Below are positions 1 to 7,601 of a stretch of 11,112 bases of DNA, in pieces. The position numbers and the translations under genes were made by a program. The stretch is taken from positions 1 through 11,112 of the forward strand of contig CAMOHY010000051.1 in assembly GCA_946615495.1 (NCBI GenBank). The letters are read 5' to 3'. The notes beneath the pieces were generated by a model. It was not told the origin of the DNA, did not search any database, and saw only the letters and a list, made by a program, of their open reading frames with translations. Every line of letters starts with the position of its first letter. Position 1 is the stretch's first letter. This DNA comes from an uncultured Clostridia bacterium. GTDB lineage: Bacteria; Bacillota; Clostridia; Christensenellales; Aristaeellaceae.

Positions 1-2
1 GC

Positions 3-1193
3 TATGACAACGACCTGAACCTGGCCGGCGGCCAGAGCTTCTCCGCTTACGCCTACCGCTTCGACGTGCTGAAGAAGTACGACCTCAAGCCCGCCACCAC
101 CTGGGAAGAATTCAAGGAACTGTGCGCCTTCCTCAAGGAAAAAATCGACGCCGGTGAAATTGAAAACGCCAAGTACGTCATGTCCAACGGCGCTTCCTGG
201 ATGGCCTTCTTCCGCGGCTTCGTGGGCACCTTCCACACCTGGGACACCACCTATTGGAACGGCACCGAATGGGCCTTCGGCCCCATCGAGGACAACTTCC
301 GCACCATGCTGAAGGAAATGCACGAGCTGTATGAAGCCGGCTACATCGATCCCGAATACGCCACCGACGACAGCTGCGACGCCAAGGCCGCCAATGGCAA
401 CATCCTCATCGTGCCCACCAACTGGGCCGGCTCTGTGCAGTCCTGGAACCAGGCCAAGGTTTCCGAAGATATGGAATGGGGCCTGGCTTACCTGCCCTCC
501 TCTCAGTTCGGCACCGCCTGGAAGTGGGGCTCCAAGCTGAACGGCAAGAACCTGGGCACCACCCTGACCATGGGCATCATCATCAGCGCTGACACCGAAT
601 ATCCCGAATGGGTGGTCCGCCTGATCGACTATCAGTATTCCGAAGACATTTATAAGATGCTGAACTGGGGCGTGGAAGGCGAAGACTTCATCACCCTGGA
701 GGACGGCACCCGCACCTATGTGGACGAAGTGCTCAACGCTGAAAATCCCGGCCAGGAGCTGGCCAACCGCGGCATCATGGCTTCCGCCAGCGCCCGCACC
801 GGCATCCCCTTCGTGCCCCAGATTTTCTCCACCATCCTGCAGTACTCCTCCACCGAACCCTGGTGGTCCGCTGAAAAGGGCTACTACGATGGCAAGTACT
901 GGATCGACACCGCTGTGAACGGCGGCCCCGATTCCGTGTCTCCCTATGACCGCGCTCCCCTGACCCACCTGAACGAAGAAGAAAGCAAGATGAAGTCCAC
1001 CCTGACCTCCGCTTGCGAAAAGTATTCCAAGGTGGGCGCCAACCAGTTCATCACCGGTGAAATGGACATCAACGATGACGCCGCCTGGGAAGCCTACGTG
1101 GCGGGCGTGAAGAGCCAGACCGAAGATTTCGACGGCTTCTTCAAGACCCTGAACGAAAAGACCGATTTGGAATCCCTGCAGTACTACAAGTAA
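3..1193 (+). CDS. Sugar ABC transporter substrate-binding lipoprotein (LplA/YtcQ-like), 5' end missing
   Basis: This is the C-terminal 396 residues of an extracellular solute-binding protein of the family 1, LplA/YtcQ-like type, which captures oligosaccharides outside the membrane and delivers them to an ABC permease. The reading frame is open from the first bases, so the start, lipoprotein signal and N-terminal lobe lie left of the window; the in-frame GTG at 66 is internal. Family features are the TTWEEFKELC segment near the left edge, NWGVEGEDF (about 658-684), PFVPQIFS, and a C-terminal FITGEMDINDDAAWEAYV stretch shortly before the stop. These proteins are usually around 500 residues, so roughly 100-150 are missing. 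Codon use is strongly biased (almost only AAG for Lys, CTG for Leu), more so than in the genes downstream, which suggests high expression. Permease genes probably lie upstream (inference). Oligosaccharide specificity cannot be read from this sequence. Confidence 0.9.
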   Translation, partial: YDNDLNLAGGQSFSAYAYRFDVLKKYDLKPATTWEEFKELCAFLKEKIDAGEIENAKYVMSNGASWMAFFRGFVGTFHTWDTTYWNGTEWAFGPIEDNFRTMLKEMHELYEAGYIDPEYATDDSCDAKAANGNILIVPTNWAGSVQSWNQAKVSEDMEWGLAYLPSSQFGTAWKWGSKLNGKNLGTTLTMGIIISADTEYPEWVVRLIDYQYSEDIYKMLNWGVEGEDFITLEDGTRTYVDEVLNAENPGQELANRGIMASASARTGIPFVPQIFSTILQYSSTEPWWSAEKGYYDGKYWIDTAVNGGPDSVSPYDRAPLTHLNEEESKMKSTLTSACEKYSKVGANQFITGEMDINDDAAWEAYVAGVKSQTEDFDGFFKTLNEKTDLESLQYYK

Positions 1194-1218
1194 TCTCAGC
1201 CGGTTTTTCACGGTTCCT

Positions 1219-1253
1219 GCGGGCCGGGAGGCACCCCTCCCGGCCCGCATTTT
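1219..1253 (+). terminator. Intrinsic terminator after the binding-protein gene
   Basis: A perfect 13-bp inverted repeat, GCGGGCCGGGAGG (1219-1231) and CCTCCCGGCCCGC (1236-1248), encloses a CACC loop and is followed by ATTTT. It starts 25 bases after the stop codon at 1191-1193. The T tract is short, so termination may be partial. Such a stable 3' hairpin can also protect a highly expressed binding-protein mRNA from 3' decay while letting some transcription pass to the enzyme genes. Confidence 0.85.
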
Positions 1254-1289
1254 CAAGGAGCGTTTTTTCTCCGTTTCCTCCATCAGCCC

Positions 1290-1308
1290 GGAAGCGGCCT
1301 CCGCTTCC
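1290..1308 (+). other. Second intergenic hairpin, function unknown
   Basis: An 8-bp perfect inverted repeat, GGAAGCGG (1290-1297) and CCGCTTCC (1301-1308), has a 3-base loop. It is followed by a C-rich run, not a T tract, so it does not look like an intrinsic terminator. It lies 72 bases before the esterase start. It could be an operator, a leader structure or simple chance in GC-rich DNA. I found no convincing -35/-10 pair between 1254 and 1379, so what drives the esterase-GH29-GH2 genes is not visible; read-through from the transporter operon is possible. Confidence 0.35.
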
Positions 1309-1379
1309 CCCCAACGAACGAACGCAGCGGGCCCTGGCCCGATCAGAATACAGATTTTGAAGAATTCGAGGATGCAGGA

Positions 1380-2777
1380 ATGTTTTACGGCGTAGAAATT
1401 TTATCCGGCCTGCAGGATTGGCAGGTGCTCCAGCGCAGCGGCGGCGCGGCGGCAATTACGTTAAAGGGCCGCTGGCAATTGGAAAGCGGGGCCGTCCGTG
1501 CGGGCGTTTCCTCCGCCACGCCGGTGATCCGCCTGGTAAACGAGCAGGACCAAAGCTGGATTTTTCCCTGGACGCCCTGCGGCCGCCAAACCGGCGGCGA
1601 TAAGCTGACCGGAGACGAGGTAAAGGGCGAATGGGAGGCGGATATAACGCTTCCCCAGGGCGGCCCCTACCGGCTGGAAACCTCTTTGGACGCGGTATCC
1701 AAGGAAACCGGGGAGCACTGGATGTTCCGGGGCGATATCCGGGTGCATATCGGCGTGGGAGATTTATTCTGCATGGCGGGGCAGTCCAACGCCGCAGGGT
1801 ACGCCAAGGGCTGGGCCTTTGATCCGCCGGATATCCGGGTGCGCTTACAGCGCAACAGCGGCAAATGGGACATGGCCGCCCACCCCATGAACGACGCGAC
1901 CCAGGCGGCGGACTGCGTGAACGCTCCCATGAGCGTTACCGGCACCTCGCCCTTCCTGTCCTTTGGCCGCCGCTATGCCGATTTCACCGGCCTGCCCGTG
2001 GGGCTCATTCAGGCCGCCCAGGGCGGCTCCCCCATTTCCCGGTGGGATAGCCGGCGAAACGGCGATCTGTACCGCAATATGCTTGAAAAAATCCGGGCCG
2101 CGGGCGGCGTGCGGGCCATTTTGTGGTATCAGGGCTGCGCCGACGCGGATGAAGAAAACGCCGCCCTGTACCCGGACAGCTTTGCCCGGATGGTGAATGA
2201 TACCCGGCGGGCGCTTGGCTGGAGCATTCCGTTTTTTACCATGCAGCTCAACCGCTTTGAAGCCCAGCCCGACCCTGCCGCCTGGGGCGCCGTCAAGGAA
2301 AGCCAGCGCCGGGCCGCGCTGAGCATGGAAAACGTTTGGGTGCTGCCCACAGCCGGCCTTCCGCTGTCCGACGAAATTCACAATTCCGCCGCGGGCAACG
2401 TGCGTTTGGGGGAAATGCTGGCCCGGCAGGTGTACGGCGCGCTGTGCGGCGGGAGCGCCTATGAAGCGCCCATGCTTGAAAGAGCCCGGCAGACCCAGGA
2501 AGGCATCCTGCTTTCCTTCCGCCACGCCCAAAGCCTTGTGTGCCTGCGCCTCCAGCACGATGTGAACGACTTTGCCGTAGAGGACAAAAGCGGCCTCATC
2601 GGCGTAAACAATATCGAACCGCGGGGCGGCTGCCTCCTTCTGCGGCTGGAGCGCCCGGCGCAAAGCGGCGCTTTCGTTTCCTACGGCGCCCATCCCCACG
2701 GGCCGGAGGGCGCCATTATCGAACAGTCCACCGATCTGCCCATTCTTTCATTTCAACATGTGGAGGTGCAGCTATGA
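1380..2777 (+). CDS. SASA/SGNH-type acetylesterase (sialate O-acetylesterase-like)
   Basis: A 465-residue carbohydrate O-acetylesterase that most likely hydrolyses acetyl esters on sugars. Residues 1-125 form a beta-rich N-terminal domain with the VLQR motif (16-19) and a GPYRLE strand typical of the sialate O-acetylesterase family. The SGNH-like catalytic domain follows: nucleophile Ser136 in MAGQSN, the LIQAAQGGSPISRW block, ILWYQGCADA (family form WYQGE.D), and the catalytic DEIH pair Asp331/His334. A beta domain of about 85 residues closes the protein. There is no signal peptide, so it should be cytoplasmic. GAGG at 1368-1371, 8 bases upstream, supports the ATG at 1380; another ATG at 1372 is out of frame. 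Its stop overlaps the GH29 start. Despite the family name, sialic acid need not be the substrate: the neighbouring rhamnosidase points rather to an acetylated plant or bacterial glycan (inference). Confidence 0.87.
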   Translation: MFYGVEILSGLQDWQVLQRSGGAAAITLKGRWQLESGAVRAGVSSATPVIRLVNEQDQSWIFPWTPCGRQTGGDKLTGDEVKGEWEADITLPQGGPYRLETSLDAVSKETGEHWMFRGDIRVHIGVGDLFCMAGQSNAAGYAKGWAFDPPDIRVRLQRNSGKWDMAAHPMNDATQAADCVNAPMSVTGTSPFLSFGRRYADFTGLPVGLIQAAQGGSPISRWDSRRNGDLYRNMLEKIRAAGGVRAILWYQGCADADEENAALYPDSFARMVNDTRRALGWSIPFFTMQLNRFEAQPDPAAWGAVKESQRRAALSMENVWVLPTAGLPLSDEIHNSAAGNVRLGEMLARQVYGALCGGSAYEAPMLERARQTQEGILLSFRHAQSLVCLRLQHDVNDFAVEDKSGLIGVNNIEPRGGCLLLRLERPAQSGAFVSYGAHPHGPEGAIIEQSTDLPILSFQHVEVQL

Positions 2778-4201
2778 GCTGGAATATGGATTGGAAGCCC
2801 CTGGAGCACGAAGCGCCTAAGTGGATGCGGGACGGCAAATTCGGCCTGTTTTTCCATTGGGGGGTTTACAGCGTGCCCGCCTGCGAAAACGAATGGTATT
2901 CCCGGAATATGTATTTAAAGGGCTGCAAGCAGAATCTTTGGCATGAGCAGCACTACGGCAAGCTGAGCGAATTTGGCTATAAGGATTTTATCCCCCTGTT
3001 CAAGGCCGAGCGCTTCGACCCCGACGCCTGGGCCGATCTGGTTCAGCTCAGCGGCGCGAAATACGCCGGGCCCGTATCCGAGCACGCGGACAACTATTCC
3101 TTGTGGAACAGCAAAATCAACCCCATCAATTCCGTTTTAACCGGGCCTCACCGGGACGTGGCCGGGGAATGCGCCGCCGCCTTCCGGAAAAAGGGCGTCA
3201 AATATCTGGCCACCTTCCACCACCAGTGGCTGTGGGGCTGGTTCATGTCCACGGACAACGAAGCGGACGTGTACGACCCCGCCAATGAAATCTATTACGG
3301 CCCCGCCCTGCCACTGGAAACCAACCGCTATATTCCCTACCGCCTGCCGGACAAAAAGTTCTGCGATATCTGGCTGGAAAAAATCCGGGAGGTGGCGGAA
3401 GCGTACCGCCCGGACGTAATGTATTTTGACGGCCGGGTGATGATTCTGCCGGAGGAATACCGCTACGCCGCCGCCAAGTGCTATTACGACGCGGTGCCCC
3501 AGGGCATTATCACCTACAAGCAGGAGGATTTTCCCAAGGGTCTGGGCGTGTTCGACGTGGAATGCGGGCGCTTTGCCGAAAAGCAGCCCTTCTTCTGGCA
3601 AACCGACGACCGCCTGGAGGACCGCATCACCTGGTGCATTGTGCAGGAGCCCAAGTATAAGGCCGCCGGAAAGATCATTCAGCAAATCGCCGATGTGACC
3701 GCCAAAAACGGCTGCCTGGTTTTGAACGTGGGGCCTCAGGAGGATGGCACCTTCCACCCCGACGCCGTGAAGCAATTGAAGCGCATTGGAGAATGGCTGA
3801 AGGTGAACGGGGAAGCCATTTATGCTACCCGGCCCTACGCCGTGGCGGGAGAAGGCGTTACCATCGGCACCAACGAGGATTACAACGCCGAGCGCCTGAA
3901 GGCCCAAATGAAGGACGGCCTGGCCCTGGAAAGCGGCCAATACCATCTGACCGGCGACGACGTGCGCTACACCCAGACCGATGAAGCGCTTTACGTGATC
4001 GGCTTCGGCGTGCCTCAGGACAACACCCTGCGCCTGCGCGCCCTGCGGCAGGGCAGCGAATTGGGCCCTGTGCGCTCCGCCCGCATGCTGGGCGCCGGCG
4101 CTCCGGTTTCCATGGCGCGGGACGGGGAAGCCATGACCCTGCGCCTGCCCGAAGAACGCCCCTTTGAGGAAGGCTTCGTTATTCGCTTGGATAAGGAGTA
4201 A
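2774..4201 (+). CDS. GH29 alpha-L-fucosidase
   Basis: A 475-residue retaining GH29 exo-alpha-L-fucosidase, predicted cytoplasmic (no signal peptide). The barrel holds KFGLFFHWGVYS (22-33, with the conserved His28), the substrate-pocket motif SEHADNYSLWNS (His104), FHH (His149, His150), and VMYFDG with the probable nucleophile Asp219. NVGPQEDG (from 318) and NGEAIYATRP (345-354) are hallmark family motifs. A beta-sandwich domain fills 355-475. The acid/base residue, which varies in GH29, was not assigned. The frame stays open upstream to 2540, but the start is set at ATG 2774: it has GGAGG at 2762-2766, begins the family homology, and forms a 4-base ATGA overlap with the esterase stop, implying translational coupling. 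Most GH29 members carry HHDGF where this one has HADNY, so specificity could differ from plain fucosides (see findings). Confidence 0.93.
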   Translation: MSWNMDWKPLEHEAPKWMRDGKFGLFFHWGVYSVPACENEWYSRNMYLKGCKQNLWHEQHYGKLSEFGYKDFIPLFKAERFDPDAWADLVQLSGAKYAGPVSEHADNYSLWNSKINPINSVLTGPHRDVAGECAAAFRKKGVKYLATFHHQWLWGWFMSTDNEADVYDPANEIYYGPALPLETNRYIPYRLPDKKFCDIWLEKIREVAEAYRPDVMYFDGRVMILPEEYRYAAAKCYYDAVPQGIITYKQEDFPKGLGVFDVECGRFAEKQPFFWQTDDRLEDRITWCIVQEPKYKAAGKIIQQIADVTAKNGCLVLNVGPQEDGTFHPDAVKQLKRIGEWLKVNGEAIYATRPYAVAGEGVTIGTNEDYNAERLKAQMKDGLALESGQYHLTGDDVRYTQTDEALYVIGFGVPQDNTLRLRALRQGSELGPVRSARMLGAGAPVSMARDGEAMTLRLPEERPFEEGFVIRLDKE

Positions 4202-4207
4202 TTTCCA

Positions 4208-6496
4208 ATGAAACGCACGGATTTTTGCCAGGGATGGACGTACCGCGTTTGGGGCGTTCCCGGCGGCGCCCCCGTTTCCCTGCCCCACGATTACAGCCAG
4301 CATCTGCCCCGCAGCGCCGCCAGCAAGTCCGGCAGCGCCGGGGGCTGGTTCCAGGGGGCCAATATCATTTATGATAAAGAAATCGACGTAACGGAGGAGC
4401 TGCTCTCCCAGCGCGTTATGCTGGAATTTGAAGGCGTGCTGCCGGGGGCGGAGGTGTATTTGGACGACGCGCTCCTCCTGCGCCAGCCCTACGGCTATCT
4501 TTCCTTTGTGGCCGACCTGACGCCCCATCTGCGGCTGGGAACGCAAAAAATCCGGGTGAACGTGCACGGCGACGCCCTGCCCAATTCCCGCTGGTACGTG
4601 GGCACGGGCATTTGCCGTCCTGTCTATTTGCTGCAAAGCCCCAAAGCCTGCATTGAGCCCTGGGGACTGCATGCGCAGACGCGGCAGGCCGGAGGGGATT
4701 GGCGCTTAAGCGCCTGGGCCTGCCTGTCTGAGGAAGCGGTCCATCCGGGCTGCAGCGTTCTTTTTACCTTGAAGGACGCGTCCGGGGCCGTTCTTTGCCA
4801 AGCCGAGGTCCCGGTGCGGGAAAAGCGGCTTTCCCTGGAGGAAACCCTTGGCGGCATACAGGCCTGGACGCCGGATTCCCCCGCCCTGTATCAGCTATCC
4901 GCGCAATTGCTGGCGAACGGGGAAACGGTGGATGAAGCCTTTATTTCCGTAGGCTTCCGGGAAGTGAAGCTGGACCGGGAACGGGGCTTAACGCTAAACG
5001 GCGAAGCCATCAAGCTCCGGGGCGGCTGCGTGCACCACGATAACGGCCTGCTGGGGGCTGTGAGCTGTAAGGACGCGGAACACATAAAGGTGACCCGGCT
5101 CAAAAACCACGGCTTTAACGCGGTCCGCTGCGCCCACAATCCTCCCGCTCCCGCGTTTCTGGACGCCTGCGATACCTGGGGCCTGCTGGTGATGGACGAA
5201 TTCACCGATGTTTGGAACATTGGCAAGAATCCTTATGATTATCATCTGCATTTTCAGGACCGCTGGCGGCAGGACTTGGGAAGCATGATTCAAAGGGACT
5301 GGAACCATCCCTCCGTAATCCTTTGGTCCATCGGCAATGAAATTCCCGAACGGGACGGCTCCGGAAACGGCTATGCCCTGTGCGAGGAAATGTGCCGCTT
5401 CGTGCGGGAAATGGACGATACCCGGCCGGTGACAGCCGCGCTGAACAACATAGGACAGCGCAGGCTGGATATGCTGGCCGCCAACGTACAGGCGGACGGC
5501 CCGGACAGCGTTGATTTCTTTGGTATATTGAGCGAAAAATACCTGGCCCCCTTGGACGTGGCAGGCTACAACTACCTGAGCCGCCGTTACGAAAAGGACC
5601 TGGCCGCTTATCCCCGCCGCTTCATCTGCGGCACGGAAAGCGTGGCGAAAGAAGCGCTGGAATGCTGGCAAAAGACCCTCGCCCATCCCCGCGTCATCGG
5701 AGATTTCGCCTGGGCCGCCATGGATTATCTGGGGGAAGCGGGCATTGGCCATGTGTGGCGCAAGCCGGAGGACGGAGAAGGCTTCTTTGAAAAATGGCCC
5801 TGGCGGCAGGCCAACTGCGCGGACATAGATCTGTGCGGGAACGTGACCCCGGCGGGGTATTACCGAAAGGCCGTGTGGGGAACGCTGGATCGTCCTTTTA
5901 TCGCCGTACAGCATCCAAAGCATTTCCACGAGGACGGCGAAGTGTCCTACTGGGCCTGGCCGGAGCGCCATCCCGCTTGGGATTTTCCCGGCTGGGAGGG
6001 AAAGCCCGTTCAGGTGGATGTGTACAGCGCCGCGCAAAGCGTGACCCTTCTTCTCAACGGCCGCGAAATCGGCACAGTTCCCTGCCGGGATTGTATCGCG
6101 TCCTTTGACCTGCTTTATGCCCCCGGCGCCCTCAAAGCGGTGGATTCTTTGGGAAACAGCGCTTCCCTGCGCACCCCAGGTTCTGCATCGCGCATTCAGT
6201 TTTCCGCCTGCCGCGCCGGAAGCCTGGCCTATGTGAGCGCGCAGATCACCGATGCGGACAGGAATCTTTGCTTTTTCGATCAACGGGAAATCAGCTTTTC
6301 CTGCGAAGGCGGCGAAATTCTGGCCGCAGGCAGCGCGGACCCCGCCTCCGAAGAGGATTTTCAGCAGGGGAAGGCGCGGGCCTATCACGGCCAGGCCACG
6401 GCGGTCATTCGGATTTTGGACGATTCGGCGTCCGTATGCGCCCAGGCGGCTGGGTTGGTTCCAAACGAATCAACAAAATTTTTTATAAATATTTAG
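4208..6496 (+). CDS. GH2 beta-glycosidase (beta-galactosidase-like, DUF4982-type C terminus)
   Basis: A 762-residue glycoside hydrolase family 2 enzyme, predicted cytoplasmic. In order: sugar-binding jelly roll (about 1-150, with LPHDY and GGWFQG), Ig-like domain (about 150-250), TIM barrel from LRGGCVHHDNGLLGA, then AHNPP, MDEFTDVW, RDWNHPSVILWSIGNE with acid/base Glu378, and nucleophile Glu477 in CGTES. Next comes a DUF4982-like module (about 575-640, with the SYWAWPE and LLNGREIG strands) and a last beta domain. This architecture is common in GH2 proteins called beta-galactosidases, but GH2 also includes glucuronidases and other activities, so the sugar is uncertain. AAGGAG at 4193-4198, inside the end of the GH29 gene, sits 9 bases before the ATG. 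The last codons turn abruptly AT-rich (AAA TTT TTT ATA AAT ATT TAG) and overlap upstream promoter DNA of the next unit. Confidence 0.9.
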   Translation: MKRTDFCQGWTYRVWGVPGGAPVSLPHDYSQHLPRSAASKSGSAGGWFQGANIIYDKEIDVTEELLSQRVMLEFEGVLPGAEVYLDDALLLRQPYGYLSFVADLTPHLRLGTQKIRVNVHGDALPNSRWYVGTGICRPVYLLQSPKACIEPWGLHAQTRQAGGDWRLSAWACLSEEAVHPGCSVLFTLKDASGAVLCQAEVPVREKRLSLEETLGGIQAWTPDSPALYQLSAQLLANGETVDEAFISVGFREVKLDRERGLTLNGEAIKLRGGCVHHDNGLLGAVSCKDAEHIKVTRLKNHGFNAVRCAHNPPAPAFLDACDTWGLLVMDEFTDVWNIGKNPYDYHLHFQDRWRQDLGSMIQRDWNHPSVILWSIGNEIPERDGSGNGYALCEEMCRFVREMDDTRPVTAALNNIGQRRLDMLAANVQADGPDSVDFFGILSEKYLAPLDVAGYNYLSRRYEKDLAAYPRRFICGTESVAKEALECWQKTLAHPRVIGDFAWAAMDYLGEAGIGHVWRKPEDGEGFFEKWPWRQANCADIDLCGNVTPAGYYRKAVWGTLDRPFIAVQHPKHFHEDGEVSYWAWPERHPAWDFPGWEGKPVQVDVYSAAQSVTLLLNGREIGTVPCRDCIASFDLLYAPGALKAVDSLGNSASLRTPGSASRIQFSACRAGSLAYVSAQITDADRNLCFFDQREISFSCEGGEILAAGSADPASEEDFQQGKARAYHGQATAVIRILDDSASVCAQAAGLVPNESTKFFINI

Positions 6497-6532
6497 TTTG
6501 CAATTGACTCTTGTTTATTTCTTTCGTATAAT
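6475..6532 (+). promoter_or_regulatory. Sigma-A promoter with UP-like AT tract for the LacI-GH42-GH78 unit
   Basis: TTGACT at 6504-6509 and TATAAT at 6527-6532 are separated by exactly 17 bases, which is near-perfect housekeeping consensus. The expected start of transcription is about 6538-6540. Just upstream, 6475-6495 is made almost only of A and T and lies at about -45 to -65, where alpha-subunit UP elements sit; it is also the coding end of the GH2 gene. No terminator hairpin separates GH2 from this promoter, so some GH2 transcripts may read into the regulator. A spaced inverted repeat, TTCTTT (6519-6524) and AAAGAA (6536-6541), straddles the -10 box and is a possible but weak operator candidate. 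Confidence 0.85.
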
Positions 6533-6558
6533 AATAAAGAAGGAAAACCAGACAGGAA

Positions 6559-6574
6559 GAGAGGGATTTTTCCC
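6559..6574 (+). promoter_or_regulatory. Ribosome binding site of the LacI gene, partly inside a small hairpin
   Basis: The Shine-Dalgarno sequence GAGAGG (6559-6564) lies 10 bases before the ATG at 6575. Its last two G residues are also the start of a small perfect inverted repeat, GGGA (6563-6566), TTTT loop, TCCC (6571-6574), which ends directly at the start codon. The four-pair stem is weak, so it might only mildly dampen translation of the regulator. Confidence 0.4.
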
Positions 6575-7588
6575 ATGAAGTATACCTTGCGTGATATCGC
6601 AAAGCGCGCCAACGTTTCCCCCGCCACGGTAAGCAACGCCCTGAACGGCCGGGCGGGGGTGAGCAAGGCCGTGCAGGAAAACATTTTATCCATCGCCAGG
6701 GAAATGGGCTACCAGCTGAACCGGGAAACGGCCAAGGCCAGCCGCCACGTGCGGCTCATCATTTTCCGGTCCCACGGCATGGTGGTGATGGACACCCAGT
6801 TTTTTTCCGAGCTCATTGAAAGCATCCAATTGGAATGCCACCGGGTGGGGCTGGAATTGCTCATCAGCCATATCAGCTCCCGCATGGACAGCGATTACGC
6901 CGACCAAATCAGCGCCTTCCGCAGCGAGGAATGCGCGGGCATCATCCTGCTGGGCACGGAAATGAGCGAGGAGGAGCTTTCCCATTTCTCCGCCTTCCGC
7001 TCCCCCATGGTGGTGCTGGACAACCTGTTCCGCTTAAAGAACGTGCATTCCGTGGTCATGAACAATTGGCAGGCGGGCTATTTGGCCGCCGACGCGCTTT
7101 ACGCCGCCGGCCACCGGGATATTCAGCACATTACCAGCAGCATCGGCTTTAACAACATGACGGACCGCCGCCTGGGCCTGGCCGACGGCCTGAAGGAGCA
7201 CGGCCTGAGGCTGGAGGATGACCAGATTTGGCCCGTGCGCCCCACCATGAACGGCGCGTATGAGGACATGAAGGCCCTCATCGCGGAAAGAAAGAAGCTG
7301 CCCGAAGCCTTCTTCGCCGCCAACGACATCATGGCCATCGGCTGCATGCGGGCCATCAAGGAGGCGGGCTACAGCGTGCCGGAGGATGTGAGCATCATCG
7401 GCATGGACGATACCTCCATCTGCCTGGCCTGCACGCCGCAATTGAGCACGGTGCACGTGTTCCGCCGGGAATTGGGGCAGACCGCCATCCGCACCCTGCT
7501 TTCCCTGCCTGAGGAAAACGTGCCCTGCTGCATCAAAACCCAGGTGAGCGTGCAATTGGTGCTTCGGGATTCCATCCAAACCAAATAA
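6575..7588 (+). CDS. LacI-family transcriptional regulator
   Basis: A 337-residue LacI/GalR-type regulator, normal length for the family. Residues 4-50 are the helix-turn-helix domain: TLRDIAKRANVSPATVSNALNG, with ATVSNALN (17-24) as recognition helix, then the GYQLN end of the headpiece. The hinge (NRETAKASRH) lacks the usual ARSL-type sequence. From about residue 60 a periplasmic-binding-protein-like sensor domain follows: VVLDN, the NNWQAGYLAADAL helix, FFAANDIMAIGCMRAIKEAGYSVPEDVSIIGMDD, and PQLSTVHVFRRELGQTAI. These are standard positions for sugar binding and dimerisation. It has its own strong promoter and lies 13 bases ahead of GH42, so it probably regulates its own unit and perhaps the esterase operon as well. 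The inducer is unknown; a released sugar or disaccharide is the usual case. No clear LacI-type operator (even-length palindrome with central CG) was found by eye. Confidence 0.95.
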   Translation: MKYTLRDIAKRANVSPATVSNALNGRAGVSKAVQENILSIAREMGYQLNRETAKASRHVRLIIFRSHGMVVMDTQFFSELIESIQLECHRVGLELLISHISSRMDSDYADQISAFRSEECAGIILLGTEMSEEELSHFSAFRSPMVVLDNLFRLKNVHSVVMNNWQAGYLAADALYAAGHRDIQHITSSIGFNNMTDRRLGLADGLKEHGLRLEDDQIWPVRPTMNGAYEDMKALIAERKKLPEAFFAANDIMAIGCMRAIKEAGYSVPEDVSIIGMDDTSICLACTPQLSTVHVFRRELGQTAIRTLLSLPEENVPCCIKTQVSVQLVLRDSIQTK

Positions 7589-7601
7589 TGGGGGAAAAGC
7601 C

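Noticed and set aside
66..68. GTG at 66 as the start of the binding-protein gene
   Set aside because: The same frame is open and family-like back to the window edge, and a start here would lack the lipoprotein signal.
1328..1341. CGGGCC-CT-GGCCCG inverted repeat before the esterase
   Set aside because: A two-base loop cannot form as drawn, and short GC palindromes are expected by chance in this DNA.
1141..1455. Minus-strand small frame of 104 codons over the intergenic region
   Set aside because: It runs through the perfect terminator stem and into both flanking genes, is Arg/Gly-rich and has no convincing ribosome binding site.
2540..2773. Longer reading frame of the GH29 gene beginning at 2540 (78 extra residues)
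   Set aside because: It lies inside the conserved end of the esterase gene, its translation is an Arg/Pro/Ala-rich out-of-frame product, and ATG 2774 has a ribosome binding site and starts the family homology.
3137..4672. Minus-strand open frame of 511 codons opposite GH29 and GH2
   Set aside because: It spans the junction of two well-supported + strand genes, its product shows no recognisable domain, and GC-rich third positions readily create such antisense frames.
4994..6388. Minus-strand open frame of 464 codons opposite GH2
   Set aside because: It mirrors conserved GH2 catalytic sequence and has low-complexity Gly/Ala/Val-rich composition with no family motif.
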